NCBI GenBank assembly: GCA_902779075.1 | Contig: CACZAK010000092.1 | Coordinates: forward strand, 1 to 15,607 | DNA: 15,607 nucleotides | Reading direction: 5' to 3' | Origin: an uncultured bacterium | GTDB lineage: Bacteria; Verrucomicrobiota; Kiritimatiellia; RFP12; UBA1067 | Shown: positions 1-5,549 of the stretch, piece by piece | Layout: each line of letters begins with the position of its first letter | How positions within the stretch are numbered: the stretch's first letter is position 1 | Position numbers and translations under genes: made by a program | Notes under the pieces: generated by a model | The model's database searches: none | What the model saw: the letters and a program-made list of their open reading frames with translations, nothing else | Told to the model about the DNA's origin: nothing

Positions 1-2
1 GC

Positions 3-656
3 GAACGGCGACAGAAGCTCGCCGTCGCGCGGCGCGAGGTCCGCAGGCACCACACGCTGAACCCGCAGCCGACCTTCGACGCGATCCGCGCGGCGCTCCA
101 CACCGCGCGCAGCTCGCCCGAAGCCGCGATCCGGCTCGGATCGCTCCTCGAGGACCTCGAGTGCTTCGTCGACAACACCCTCGTCCACGACGCGCAGGGG
201 CAGATCGTGGGACGCCGGGGCGGTATCAAGCGCCTGCTCCAGCGCGAGGCGCCCGACCTCTTCGCGAAGTACTCCACGATCATGCGCTACAAGGCGACGG
301 CGAAGCGCTTCCGCCAGGCGTGCGGCTCGGCCGAGCCCGTGCCCCCGGCGACGCTCCTGCCCGCGCAGGAGACTGCCAGTCCCGGCCCCGCATCTACGCC
401 TACGCCGGGAGCCGCCGGTCCCGCCCCCGATGGCCTCTCGGACGAAATGCGGGCCAAGCTGGTCGCCCCCTGCGAGGTGGCGAGAACGATACTGGAGGAG
501 TGCGAGGGGACGCTCATCTCGCTCGAGGCCGCGCTTGCGCTGCGGCTGGACCCCGACTGCATCCCCGCAACGGGGGAGGAATACGTGCGCAAGCCAGGCT
601 GTCCGCGCATTCCGCAGAAGGTCATCAGCTGGCTAGTCCGACATCAGGTCGCCTGA
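3..656 (+). CDS. Hypothetical protein, 5'-truncated by window edge
   Basis: The reading frame is open from base 3 and ends at TGA 654-656, giving 217 visible residues; the true start lies outside the window. An internal ATG at 207 exists, but the open frame and similar protein-like composition upstream argue that the gene is longer. I do not recognise the family. What can be seen is a charged, alpha-helical N-terminal half rich in Arg/Leu/Glu, a central segment with GRRGGIKRLL and YSTIMRYKATAKRFRQ (basic, possibly nucleic-acid binding), a Pro/Ala-rich linker around residues 115-140 and a second helical region after it. There is no signal peptide or membrane segment in the visible part. It is the only + strand gene here and converges on the - strand block, so it belongs to a different transcription unit, possibly an accessory or mobile-element gene; that last point is only inference. 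Confidence 0.6.
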   Translation, partial: ERRQKLAVARREVRRHHTLNPQPTFDAIRAALHTARSSPEAAIRLGSLLEDLECFVDNTLVHDAQGQIVGRRGGIKRLLQREAPDLFAKYSTIMRYKATAKRFRQACGSAEPVPPATLLPAQETASPGPASTPTPGAAGPAPDGLSDEMRAKLVAPCEVARTILEECEGTLISLEAALALRLDPDCIPATGEEYVRKPGCPRIPQKVISWLVRHQVA

Positions 657-672
657 CGCCGCATCCCTCGTA

Positions 673-684
673 TTTCAGCTGAAA
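673..684. repeat. Perfect 12-bp palindrome
   Basis: TTTCAGCTGAAA is fully self-complementary and lies 16 bp past the stop of the first gene. It has no loop and no T-run, so it is not a convincing terminator; it could be a dimeric protein-binding site. Function unknown. Confidence 0.5.
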
Positions 685-716
685 CTAAACTCCTCGGCCC
701 AATGCCTCACGTTCGT

Positions 717-815
717 TGCTTTCGCCACTGGGATTTTCAAAGCCCTGGGGTCATTGGGGCTCTTGAAGTTTCTCTCCAAGCCTCCTAATCTCCAAAACTC
801 CCAATAGCGAAAGCA
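717..815. repeat. Nested inverted-repeat element (~100 bp)
   Basis: Two 17-bp arms, 717-733 and 799-815, are inverted copies matching at 15 of 17 positions (TGCTTTCGCCACTGGGA against TGCTTTCGCTATTGGGA on the other strand). Nested inside is a second stem, 736-745 with 757-767 (TTCAA+AGCCC pairing with GGGCT+TTGAA, one bulged C, 11-nt loop). The two nested stems suggest a foldable single-stranded structure such as a structured RNA or a MITE/REP-like non-coding element. No protein product is supported here. Confidence 0.55.
774..805. repeat. 8-bp periodic CTCC tract
   Basis: CTCC begins at 774, 782, 790 and 798, giving four consecutive octamers of the form CTCCNANN. It lies inside the right-hand part of the nested inverted-repeat element. 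Confidence 0.55.
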
Positions 816-840
816 GGAAAGGTTTTGCAATAGGTTCGAT

Positions 841-870
841 TGGGCAACAAAAAACTGGGCAACAAAAAAC
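841..870. repeat. Perfect 15-bp tandem duplication
   Basis: TGGGCAACAAAAAAC occurs twice back to back (841-855 and 856-870) with no mismatch. The identity suggests a recent slippage or duplication event in non-coding DNA. Confidence 0.85.
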
Positions 871-894
871 CTAATATAGATCATCCCTTTAACC

Positions 895-927
895 CTGCGT
901 TCTCCGCATCTCTGCGCCTCTGCGTGA
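895..927. repeat. Short-period CTGCG tract
   Basis: CTGCG-like pentamers start at 895, 904 (as CCGCA), 912 and 920, a period of 9, 8 and 8 bp; TCTGCGCCTCTGCGTG is the best part. The motif resembles the ACGCAGAGGCGCAGAG-type intergenic repeats seen in many bacterial genomes. That resemblance is from memory and not checked by search. Confidence 0.5.
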
Positions 928-987
928 GATATTCGCTGGAGTCATTCCATCAATATTCGCAACCGCAGTCAGAAAAGGATCCTAAGC

Positions 988-1196
988 GTGCGATTACGGC
1001 GCGGAATGGGGGACGCTCCAGTCGTGCGATTACGGCGCGGAACGAGGTCTACTCCAAGCGGTGATATCACGGCGCGGAACGGCACATGGTTCTGGCTGTT
1101 GCTATTATGGTGCGGACTATGGGATGGTGTTTGGAGCGGTGATATCATGGTGCGGAACGAGACTAGGGAAGGTGATACACGATTACGGTGCGGAAC
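988..1196. repeat. Degenerate array of a 20-bp motif, six copies
   Basis: Six copies of a motif whose best version is GTGCGATTACGGCGCGGAAC occur at 988-1007, 1024-1043, 1061-1080, 1099-1118, 1139-1158 and 1177-1196. Start-to-start spacings are 36, 37, 38, 40 and 38 bp. Copies 1 and 2 differ at one position. Copies 3 and 5 share GTGATATCA(C/T)GG. Copies 4-6 have GGTGCGG in place of GGCGCGG. The 16-20 bp between copies varies but is partly related (CTCCAGTC, CTCCAAGCG, TTTGGAGCG), so this reads as a decaying tandem minisatellite of about 37 bp rather than repeats with unrelated spacers. No gene is supported in this stretch. Confidence 0.75.
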
Positions 1197-1251
1197 AGTA
1201 GGAGGTTCTGGACTTGGTGTTTTTCAAATTTTTAGCAAAGACCGGGGCGAT

Positions 1252-1257
1252 ATTATA
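1252..1257 (-). promoter_or_regulatory. Possible -10 box reading leftwards into the repeat array
   Basis: TATAAT on the - strand sits 6 bp past the stop codon of the PilP-like gene. GCGACA lies 18 bp upstream of it, inside the end of the gene, as a weak -35. If active it would transcribe the repeat array. This is only a sequence match. Confidence 0.25.
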
Positions 1258-1263
1258 ACATTG

Positions 1264-1731
1264 TTAGCGCGAGGATGTCGCTACGCCACCACGGCCTCCG
1301 TTGAGGGTTAGGCTCACTGAAACGCCTTCTCGCGACAATACCACACGGCAGGAATCCGTGTCTATGTCAAGGACAGTCCAGCCATCTGCGGTCTGTCCAC
1401 GCGCTAGGAGGTGGTTCCGCGGCGGCGTGTGCGCCGCATCGGTGAAACCTACCACCGGCTCGCCGTCTGGTGGTACATTCAATGCACACACGCGCACGAT
1501 CGAGCGGATGTACTCTGCAAGTTTCTCCTGTTCCTGATTGGTGGCAGATACTTCGGATTCTTCAGCGAGCCTCGACGGCACGTGTATCCCAGGATTGTCG
1601 GGATCGAACTCTACCGGCGGCCGACCGAACGGCATGCGTTCAAGTATCGTCTGGTACGGCTTGAAGCCGTCGTCAATTGCTACAGCAACGAGCGCCGCGC
1701 CGAGCATGAGGGTTGTCAGGCATTTCTTCAT
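1264..1731 (-). CDS. Small exported protein, PilP/GspC-like
   Basis: A 155-residue protein starts at ATG 1731, preceded by AAGGAG with 6-nt spacing. The N-terminus (MKKCLTTLMLGAALVAVA) is a short signal peptide or membrane anchor. It is followed by a FKPYQTILERMPFGRPP segment, a linker, and from about residue 80 a small beta-rich domain (VVGFTD, DGWTVLDIDTDSCRVVL, VSVSLTL). The order 'Y..ILERxPFG' plus a small beta domain resembles inner-membrane-anchored PilP/GspC pilus and type II secretion assembly proteins; I infer the resemblance from pattern, not from a search. It is a single gene with its own promoter and an unusual direct-repeat operator upstream. No other secretion genes are visible beside it, so a role in a pilus or secretion machine is unproven. 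Confidence 0.7.
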   Translation of the reverse strand: MKKCLTTLMLGAALVAVAIDDGFKPYQTILERMPFGRPPVEFDPDNPGIHVPSRLAEESEVSATNQEQEKLAEYIRSIVRVCALNVPPDGEPVVGFTDAAHTPPRNHLLARGQTADGWTVLDIDTDSCRVVLSREGVSVSLTLNGGRGGVATSSR

Positions 1732-1758
1732 AAGGGACTCCTTGTGTCAACGCCCAAC

Positions 1759-1764
1759 AGTATA
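1759..1764 (-). promoter_or_regulatory. -10 box of the PilP-like gene
   Basis: TATACT on the - strand, 27 nt upstream of the start codon. At 17-bp spacing the -35 hexamer would be ACGCAT, which does not match TTGACA, unlike the tRNA and rraA-like promoters in this window. This suggests activator dependence through the adjacent direct repeats. Confidence 0.55.
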
Positions 1765-1783
1765 CCCGTTCCTCGGCGCGGAT

Positions 1784-1823
1784 GCGTCAGGAGAATGTCT
1801 GCCGTATGTCAGAAGAATGTCAA
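1784..1823 (-). promoter_or_regulatory. Four 11-bp-spaced direct repeats, PhoB/OmpR-type operator
   Basis: Read on the - strand there are four heptamers, each separated by exactly 4 bp: TTGACAT (1817-1823), CTGACAT (1806-1812), CAGACAT (1795-1801) and CTGACGC (1784-1790). The 7+4 arrangement in direct orientation is the known architecture of the Pho box bound by PhoB dimers (CTGTCAT-N4-CTGTCAT) and of related OmpR-family winged-helix regulators. The last unit overlaps the expected -35 position of the promoter. The array lies between the HAD gene stop and the -10 box, so the PilP-like gene is the likely target. The regulator's identity is inferred. Confidence 0.55.
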
Positions 1824-1833
1824 AGACTTCAAA

Positions 1834-2778
1834 TCAGAAGCCAGGAAGCGTGAGCTGGCCCGCAACGGTGACTTTACGCCCGTTCGAGAGCGAGGGATCG
1901 CTCGTATCGTATACGACGAACTTGAAACCTCCGAAACGACGCGCCAGCTCGCTTCGGATGTAGTCCGAAACAGCGGCGACGTTCCCGGCATCATCGTCGG
2001 AAAAGCCCACGGCCACCTGATGCCCAAGCGCGTTCGTACGCTGGAGCGTGCGGAAAAGGTGTTCCACGAAGTCGCGGATGGCAAATTCCTTGGCGAGTTC
2101 CGGTCGCTGCTCGGAAGTCGCCTCCGCCACACGGGCGCCGAAGTCGTCGTCTCCGGCAAGGCGTTCCTTGAAGTCGGGATTCGTGACGGCGTGGTAGCGG
2201 CACATGGAGAGGAAGTAGTCGAGCTCCTCCTCGTCTGTGCCGAACTTCTCCACCTTGTCGAAGCAGTAGCGATAGCCGCGCAGGTTCGACATCATCTCCG
2301 CTCGCTCGTCAGGGGAGAGTGCGCTGTCTATGAAGATGTTCACGGCCTCGCGGATTGTCGATGGGGCGTGCCCGCGTGCCGTGACGATCGCGAAGATGCG
2401 CCCTTCCCGCAGCGTCTTGCGCAAGGTCTCGAAGGACGGCCCCGGCGGCTCCCCTGACGCGATGCGCGCAAGGGCGCTTTTCGTGTCGCGAATGAACGCG
2501 AGGTCGCCCGCGCGCGCGTCGGGCGCGTCCTGGAAGTCGCGGAACGCGGCATCGCGTCCGCCGTTGCGCGGCATGCGATAGTGCTCCGTGTCGGTGCGCA
2601 CGAGCGCGAATGTGCTGGTGGAGACGGATACCGGACGCCACACGCCGTCGCGGCTGAGCTTTTCCAAGTAGATGCGCGTAGGCATGTGGAGGATGTTGTC
2701 GTCCCAGTCGAAGATGTAGTATTTGAAGTCACGCTTCGCGACATCTACATTCACCGGCTTTCCGTCAATCAGCTCCAT
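1834..2778 (-). CDS. HAD-superfamily phosphatase-like protein
   Basis: A 314-residue protein from ATG 2778, preceded by GGAAGGAA about 8 nt upstream. The frame is open further upstream to 2931, but that part overlaps the preceding gene and has shadow-like Ser/Thr/Arg composition. Motif I is FDWDDN (Asp24 and Asp26), motif II is IVTARG (Thr133), and the acidic motif IV is GFSDDDAGN (Asp261-263), so the catalytic set of the HAD fold is present; the motif III lysine is not assigned. A large helical insertion separates motifs II and IV. Members of this fold remove phosphates from metabolites, proteins or nucleic acid ends; the substrate here cannot be told. Cytoplasmic. It is the last gene of a four-gene operon, 19 bp after the Minf_1886 gene. 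Confidence 0.75.
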   Translation of the reverse strand: MELIDGKPVNVDVAKRDFKYYIFDWDDNILHMPTRIYLEKLSRDGVWRPVSVSTSTFALVRTDTEHYRMPRNGGRDAAFRDFQDAPDARAGDLAFIRDTKSALARIASGEPPGPSFETLRKTLREGRIFAIVTARGHAPSTIREAVNIFIDSALSPDERAEMMSNLRGYRYCFDKVEKFGTDEEELDYFLSMCRYHAVTNPDFKERLAGDDDFGARVAEATSEQRPELAKEFAIRDFVEHLFRTLQRTNALGHQVAVGFSDDDAGNVAAVSDYIRSELARRFGGFKFVVYDTSDPSLSNGRKVTVAGQLTLPGF

Positions 2779-2797
2779 TGCGCTATTTCCTTCCCGT

Positions 2798-3172
2798 TCA
2801 GGCCCGATAGGGGCCAAGGAACTCCTCGCGGAAGTCGAAGCCGCCGATAAAGTCGGCAGGCGAGTCGGAGTCGGTCTTCCCGATGCGCTTCGAGTTGTAG
2901 AGGCTGAACACGATGTCGCCCACGTCCTCACATGTGTGCACGCCCCAGTCGCTCAACACGGCGTAGGCGAGCGGGCCGTAGGCATCAAGCGCGAGGTCAC
3001 GGAACCAGTCGAGGAGCTCGGCACCGGTGACGTGTCCCTTGGCGGACTCAGACGCCTCGGAGATCACCTGCAGCACGAAGTCGTATGCACGCGGGTCGAA
3101 GCGCGCGTCCTTCTTCAGGATGTCACTGAAGTCGTCGGTCTCGTAGTTGATCGTGGGCGCGTCCATGGCCAT
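2798..3172 (-). CDS. Minf_1886 family protein (PVC-conserved, unknown function)
   Basis: A 124-residue acidic cytoplasmic protein. ATG 3172 overlaps the HIT gene stop as TGATG, indicating translational coupling; GTG 3175 and ATG 3166 are alternative starts. The pattern ILKKDARFDPRAYDFVL, HVTGAELLDWFRDLALDAYGPLA, then SDWGVHTCEDVGDIVFSL and KTDSDSPADFIGGFDF matches the TIGR04138/Minf_1886 family that is widespread in Verrucomicrobia, Planctomycetes and relatives. Its biochemical role is not known. It supports a PVC origin for the window. Position between HIT and HAD genes suggests a nucleotide- or phosphate-related setting, but this is only context. Confidence 0.85.
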   Translation of the reverse strand: MAMDAPTINYETDDFSDILKKDARFDPRAYDFVLQVISEASESAKGHVTGAELLDWFRDLALDAYGPLAYAVLSDWGVHTCEDVGDIVFSLYNSKRIGKTDSDSPADFIGGFDFREEFLGPYRA

Positions 3173-3579
3173 CACATCCGGATGCGCTCGGCAAGCGCCG
3201 CCAGCGCGTCCATCTTCCCTTCGTGGTTCGCGAAGGCGATCTCCCCGCCGCCAGCGCCGTAGCGCGGGACGATGTGGAAATGGACATGAGGCACGGTCTG
3301 TCCCGCAGCGGCGCCGTTGTTCTGCAACACGTTGAACCCATCACACGGCAGGGCCGCCTTCAGGTGCGCGGCCACCTTCTGTACGCGCACGATGATTTCC
3401 TTCAGCACGTCGGCAGGCGTGTCCAGGAGACCCGTGTAGTGGTTTTTGGGAATCACTAGGGTGTGGCCCTCGGAAAACGGGTTGATGTCGAGGTAGGCGA
3501 GCACGAGGTCGTCCTCGTACACCTTGAAGCTCGGAATCTCGCCTGCGGCTATTGCGCAGAAAATGCAGTCGTTTTTCAT
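3172..3579 (-). CDS. HIT family protein (HINT-type nucleotide hydrolase)
   Basis: A 135-residue protein from ATG 3579, overlapping the upstream stop as TGATG, with GGGAGG about 9 nt upstream. It carries the histidine-triad motif HVHFH (His98, His100, His102) with the preceding GQTVP, an N-terminal CIFC zinc-binding pair (Cys5, Cys8) and the INPFSEGHTLVIPKNH segment. HIT proteins of this group hydrolyse nucleoside phosphoramidates or adenylates through a nucleotidylated central histidine. Cytoplasmic. Length is typical. The full motif set is intact. It is the second gene of the operon, coupled on both sides. Confidence 0.95.
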   Translation of the reverse strand: MKNDCIFCAIAAGEIPSFKVYEDDLVLAYLDINPFSEGHTLVIPKNHYTGLLDTPADVLKEIIVRVQKVAAHLKAALPCDGFNVLQNNGAAAGQTVPHVHFHIVPRYGAGGGEIAFANHEGKMDALAALAERIRM

Positions 3580-4334
3580 CAGAAGTAGCCTCCCTTGTCG
3601 ATGATCTCGCTGATCGTGTCGCCCTGGCGAACCCAGCTGAAGATGTCCACCTCGTTGCGCTCGATACCCTCGGCGCGCAGAAGCACGTCGTAGGCGATCT
3701 CACGCGGGATGCAGAGGACGCCGTCGATGTCGCCGAAGATGATGTCGCCGGGGCGTACCGTCACCTTGCCCACCTTGATCGGCACCTGATAGTGCGTGAT
3801 CATGCAGCGTCCGAGGGAACCGTTGGAGGTGCGGTAGCGGTAGAACACGGGGAAATTCTGCTCGAGAATCTGCTTCGTATCGCGGATGCCGCCCGCAATC
3901 ACCGCGCCGCGGATGCCCTTCGTGATGGCCGTCGCGGTCATCACGCCGCCCCAGAGGCTCGCCTCCACGTCGCTGGACGTGTCCCACACCACAACGCCGT
4001 TGGGCTTGAATTCGTCGAGCATCTGCGCGCGGAACGTCATCTCACCCTCGATCATCACGTTCGGGGCGCTCTTCACCGTGAACGCCTCGCCGCACACGGT
4101 CATCTCGTCGCGGAGCGGCATGATGTCCGAGGGGAGGTTCTGGTCGAGGAGCGTGAGTTCGCGCATGACGTCGTTGATCGCGCCTGTGTAGAGCTTCTCG
4201 TAGCGCGCACAGAGCTCCGGGATCGGAATCGGAATCTCGCAGTTCGGGATGCGCTGGCGCGTAGCGATCAGCTTGTCGAGTTTCATGAGGCCGGCTTCCT
4301 TGGCCTTGCCCCGCATGTCTTTCAGAGATGGCAT
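3579..4334 (-). CDS. RraA-like / HMG aldolase family protein
   Basis: A 251-residue protein from ATG 4334, with GAAAGGA about 9 nt upstream. The frame continues to 4466, but that extension runs through the promoter and into the tRNA gene, so the internal start is chosen. Family marks are GGIRDT (Arg151-Asp152), the TxxV..Y..GR segment and V-RPGDIIFGDIDGVLCIP near residue 193-210, as in the RraA/4-hydroxy-4-methyl-2-oxoglutarate aldolase and '(dimethyl)menaquinone methyltransferase' annotations. These are metal-dependent pyruvate aldolases or decarboxylases; RraA itself lacks this activity and inhibits RNase E. The intact Arg-Asp pair favours an enzyme. The ~35-residue N-terminal helix is longer than the minimal RraA. 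First gene of the operon with HIT, Minf_1886 and HAD genes. Confidence 0.85.
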   Translation of the reverse strand: MPSLKDMRGKAKEAGLMKLDKLIATRQRIPNCEIPIPIPELCARYEKLYTGAINDVMRELTLLDQNLPSDIMPLRDEMTVCGEAFTVKSAPNVMIEGEMTFRAQMLDEFKPNGVVVWDTSSDVEASLWGGVMTATAITKGIRGAVIAGGIRDTKQILEQNFPVFYRYRTSNGSLGRCMITHYQVPIKVGKVTVRPGDIIFGDIDGVLCIPREIAYDVLLRAEGIERNEVDIFSWVRQGDTISEIIDKGGYF

Positions 4335-4367
4335 TCTTTTTTGTCCTTTCAAAACGCAGACCGTGAA

Positions 4368-4396
4368 AGTATACCCTTTCCGCGCCGCCGCGTCAA
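4368..4396 (-). promoter_or_regulatory. Promoter of the rraA-like operon
   Basis: TTGACG (4391-4396) and TATACT (4368-4373) on the - strand are separated by exactly 17 bp, a near-consensus sigma-70 promoter about 33 nt upstream of the start codon. Confidence 0.75.
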
Positions 4397-4407
4397 TGCG
4401 TGACGCG
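4389..4407. promoter_or_regulatory. Palindrome overlapping the -35 box
   Basis: CGCGTCA (4389-4395) and TGACGCG (4401-4407) form a perfect 7-bp inverted repeat around a 5-nt centre. The left arm contains most of the -35 box of the rraA-like operon. It may be a repressor operator, or a hairpin at the 3' end of the tRNA transcript 20 bp away; no T-run follows, so intrinsic termination is weak. Confidence 0.4.
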
Positions 4408-4427
4408 CGATATCCAAAAGGAAAAGT

Positions 4428-4503
4428 TGGTGGGACTGGCGGGGATCGGACCCGCGACCCCAACATTAAAAGTGTCGTGCTCTACCAACTGAGCTACAGT
4501 CCC
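4428..4503 (-). tRNA. trnK: tRNA-Lys (anticodon TTT)
   Basis: A full cloverleaf can be drawn: acceptor GGGACTG/CAGTCCC, D-arm GCTC-AGTTGGTA-GAGC, anticodon stem CGACA/TGTTG with loop CTTTTAA (anticodon TTT), variable loop GGGTC, T-arm GCGGG/CCCGC, discriminator A at 4431 and encoded CCA at 4430-4428. The T-loop reads TCCGATC: position 55, normally an invariant T (pseudouridine), is C. All stems are fully paired, so the gene is otherwise intact. It has its own promoter. Confidence 0.95.
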
Positions 4504-4521
4504 GCTGTTGAAGTGGCGAAT

Positions 4522-4550
4522 AGTATACCGAATTGCGTCCGCTCGTGCAA
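4522..4550 (-). promoter_or_regulatory. Promoter of tRNA-Lys
   Basis: TTGCAC (4545-4550), 17-bp spacer and TATACT (4522-4527) on the - strand; the -10 lies 18 bp upstream of the mature 5' end. Confidence 0.7.
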
Positions 4551-4572
4551 TCAGATTTTCAGACTTTCATAC

Positions 4573-4594
4573 AAGCCGTTTAGAAGCCGTTTAG
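4573..4594. repeat. Perfect 11-bp tandem duplication
   Basis: AAGCCGTTTAG is repeated head to tail (4573-4583, 4584-4594) in the gap between azlD and the tRNA promoter. No terminator hairpin with a T-run is evident in this 124-bp gap. Confidence 0.7.
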
Positions 4595-4627
4595 AAAGAC
4601 GCCCGACAGCGGCAGCGGCATCCAAGG

Positions 4628-4951
4628 TCAGATGCCGAAACGCAGAAGCGCCATGTAAATCGCAGTGCCTGCGATTATGGATAGGAGCGGGTTGCGGCGC
4701 CAGATCTGGAGTCCGACCGTAATCGCAGCCGCGATGTAGGGGGCCGCTACGCGCCACTGCATGCCCGTGAACGAATAGACGATGAGGCAACCGATGATGA
4801 CGGGCGAGACGAACGCCCCGAACTTCTCCACCCACGGCGGCAACGGACCCTTCCGCGCGCCGAAGAAAAGAAACGGCAGCGCGCGGAGTCCGAAGTTGAC
4901 CGCAAACCCCGCCGCGACGATGCCAAGCATATAGAGCGCGTCATTTTCCAC
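4628..4951 (-). CDS. azlD: AzlD family branched-chain amino acid export subunit
   Basis: A 107-residue hydrophobic protein with about four membrane segments (LGIVAAGFAVNFGLRALPFLFF, PVIIGCLIVYSF, YIAAAITVGLQIW, LLSIIAGTAIYMALL). The RALPFLFFG...PPWVEKFG pattern is typical of AzlD. The start is GTG 4951, with GAGGGGG about 10 nt upstream, overlapping azlC by 11 nt; the nearby ATG at 4944 is out of frame and the next in-frame ATG is residue 8. AzlD is the small partner of AzlC in the inner-membrane exporter of branched-chain amino acids and related compounds. Adjacent overlapping azlC confirms the pair. Confidence 0.9.
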   Translation of the reverse strand: MENDALYMLGIVAAGFAVNFGLRALPFLFFGARKGPLPPWVEKFGAFVSPVIIGCLIVYSFTGMQWRVAAPYIAAAITVGLQIWRRNPLLSIIAGTAIYMALLRFGI

Positions 4952-5540
4952 GGCGGCAGAACCCCCTCATCTGGTCGGTGAAAATGACAAGGAACAGCGC
5001 AAGCATCGCGAATTCCATCCCGTTCGTCCAGTTGCGGATCGCGTCGGGATCGACCACCATCCCGAGGAGCGCCACGGCGATGGCCCCTGACGTGACGCCG
5101 ACGATCCAGTAGGAGTGGTTGAGCGCGGAGAGATACGTGCAGTAGCGGAGATGCGCTTTGGGATCCTTCAACGGCGACGCTGCCTCGAGGGCGTAGTTCT
5201 CGTCCGTGAGCATGAGGATCAGGTAGCACTTGCGGAGGAACGGCACGTCTTTCCAGCGCCCGAGCATCGAAAAACCGTAGAAGGCGTAGCGGAAATTGAC
5301 GGCGAGCGTCATGAGCGCGAACGCGGCGGCGGAGATGTGCGCCGCGATGTGCGGCACGCCCGCGATGCTCATCGTGCCCGTCACCCACAGTGCGCTCGAG
5401 AGGAAGGCCCAGAGCGGCGCGAGCGACACGTTCCCCTTCGCCGCAAGCAGCACACCCGCGACGAACCCCATCGTCGTGTAGCCCATCAGCACCGGGAGCG
5501 AGTCGCGCAGCGCCAGACGGAATATCCGCACACCGGTCAT
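4941..5540 (-). CDS. azlC: AzlC family branched-chain amino acid exporter
   Basis: A 199-residue membrane protein from ATG 5540, nine bases after the parC stop. It has several hydrophobic segments and the AzlC hallmarks SLPVLMGYTTMGFVAGVL, NFRYAFYGFSM (cf. 'N.R...Y..S') and LTDENYAL. AzlC and AzlD form the LIV-E exporter; the substrate in this organism may differ. It is slightly shorter than many AzlC proteins, mainly at the N-terminus. No separate promoter is visible, so it is probably transcribed with parC. That linkage is an observation about layout, not evidence of a shared function. Confidence 0.9.
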   Translation of the reverse strand: MTGVRIFRLALRDSLPVLMGYTTMGFVAGVLLAAKGNVSLAPLWAFLSSALWVTGTMSIAGVPHIAAHISAAAFALMTLAVNFRYAFYGFSMLGRWKDVPFLRKCYLILMLTDENYALEAASPLKDPKAHLRYCTYLSALNHSYWIVGVTSGAIAVALLGMVVDPDAIRNWTNGMEFAMLALFLVIFTDQMRGFCRRGK

Positions 5541-5549
5541 GGAACCGCC

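Noticed and set aside
675..884. 69-residue - strand open frame
   Set aside because: It is made of the inverted-repeat element and the 15-bp tandem duplication (FFVAQFFVAQ); no ribosome site and no protein-like domain.
988..1196. CRISPR array
   Set aside because: The motif is short and degenerate, copies diverge steadily, the intervening 16-20 bp are partly related to each other and far below usual spacer length, and no cas gene is present.
2779..2931. N-terminal extension of the HAD-like protein
   Set aside because: It overlaps the end of the Minf_1886 gene out of frame, is Ser/Thr/Arg shadow-like, and ATG 2778 has a ribosome site followed directly by conserved sequence.
4335..4466. N-terminal extension of the RraA-like protein
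   Set aside because: It would be translated from within the tRNA-Lys gene and through a near-consensus promoter; ATG 4334 is preceded by GAAAGGA.
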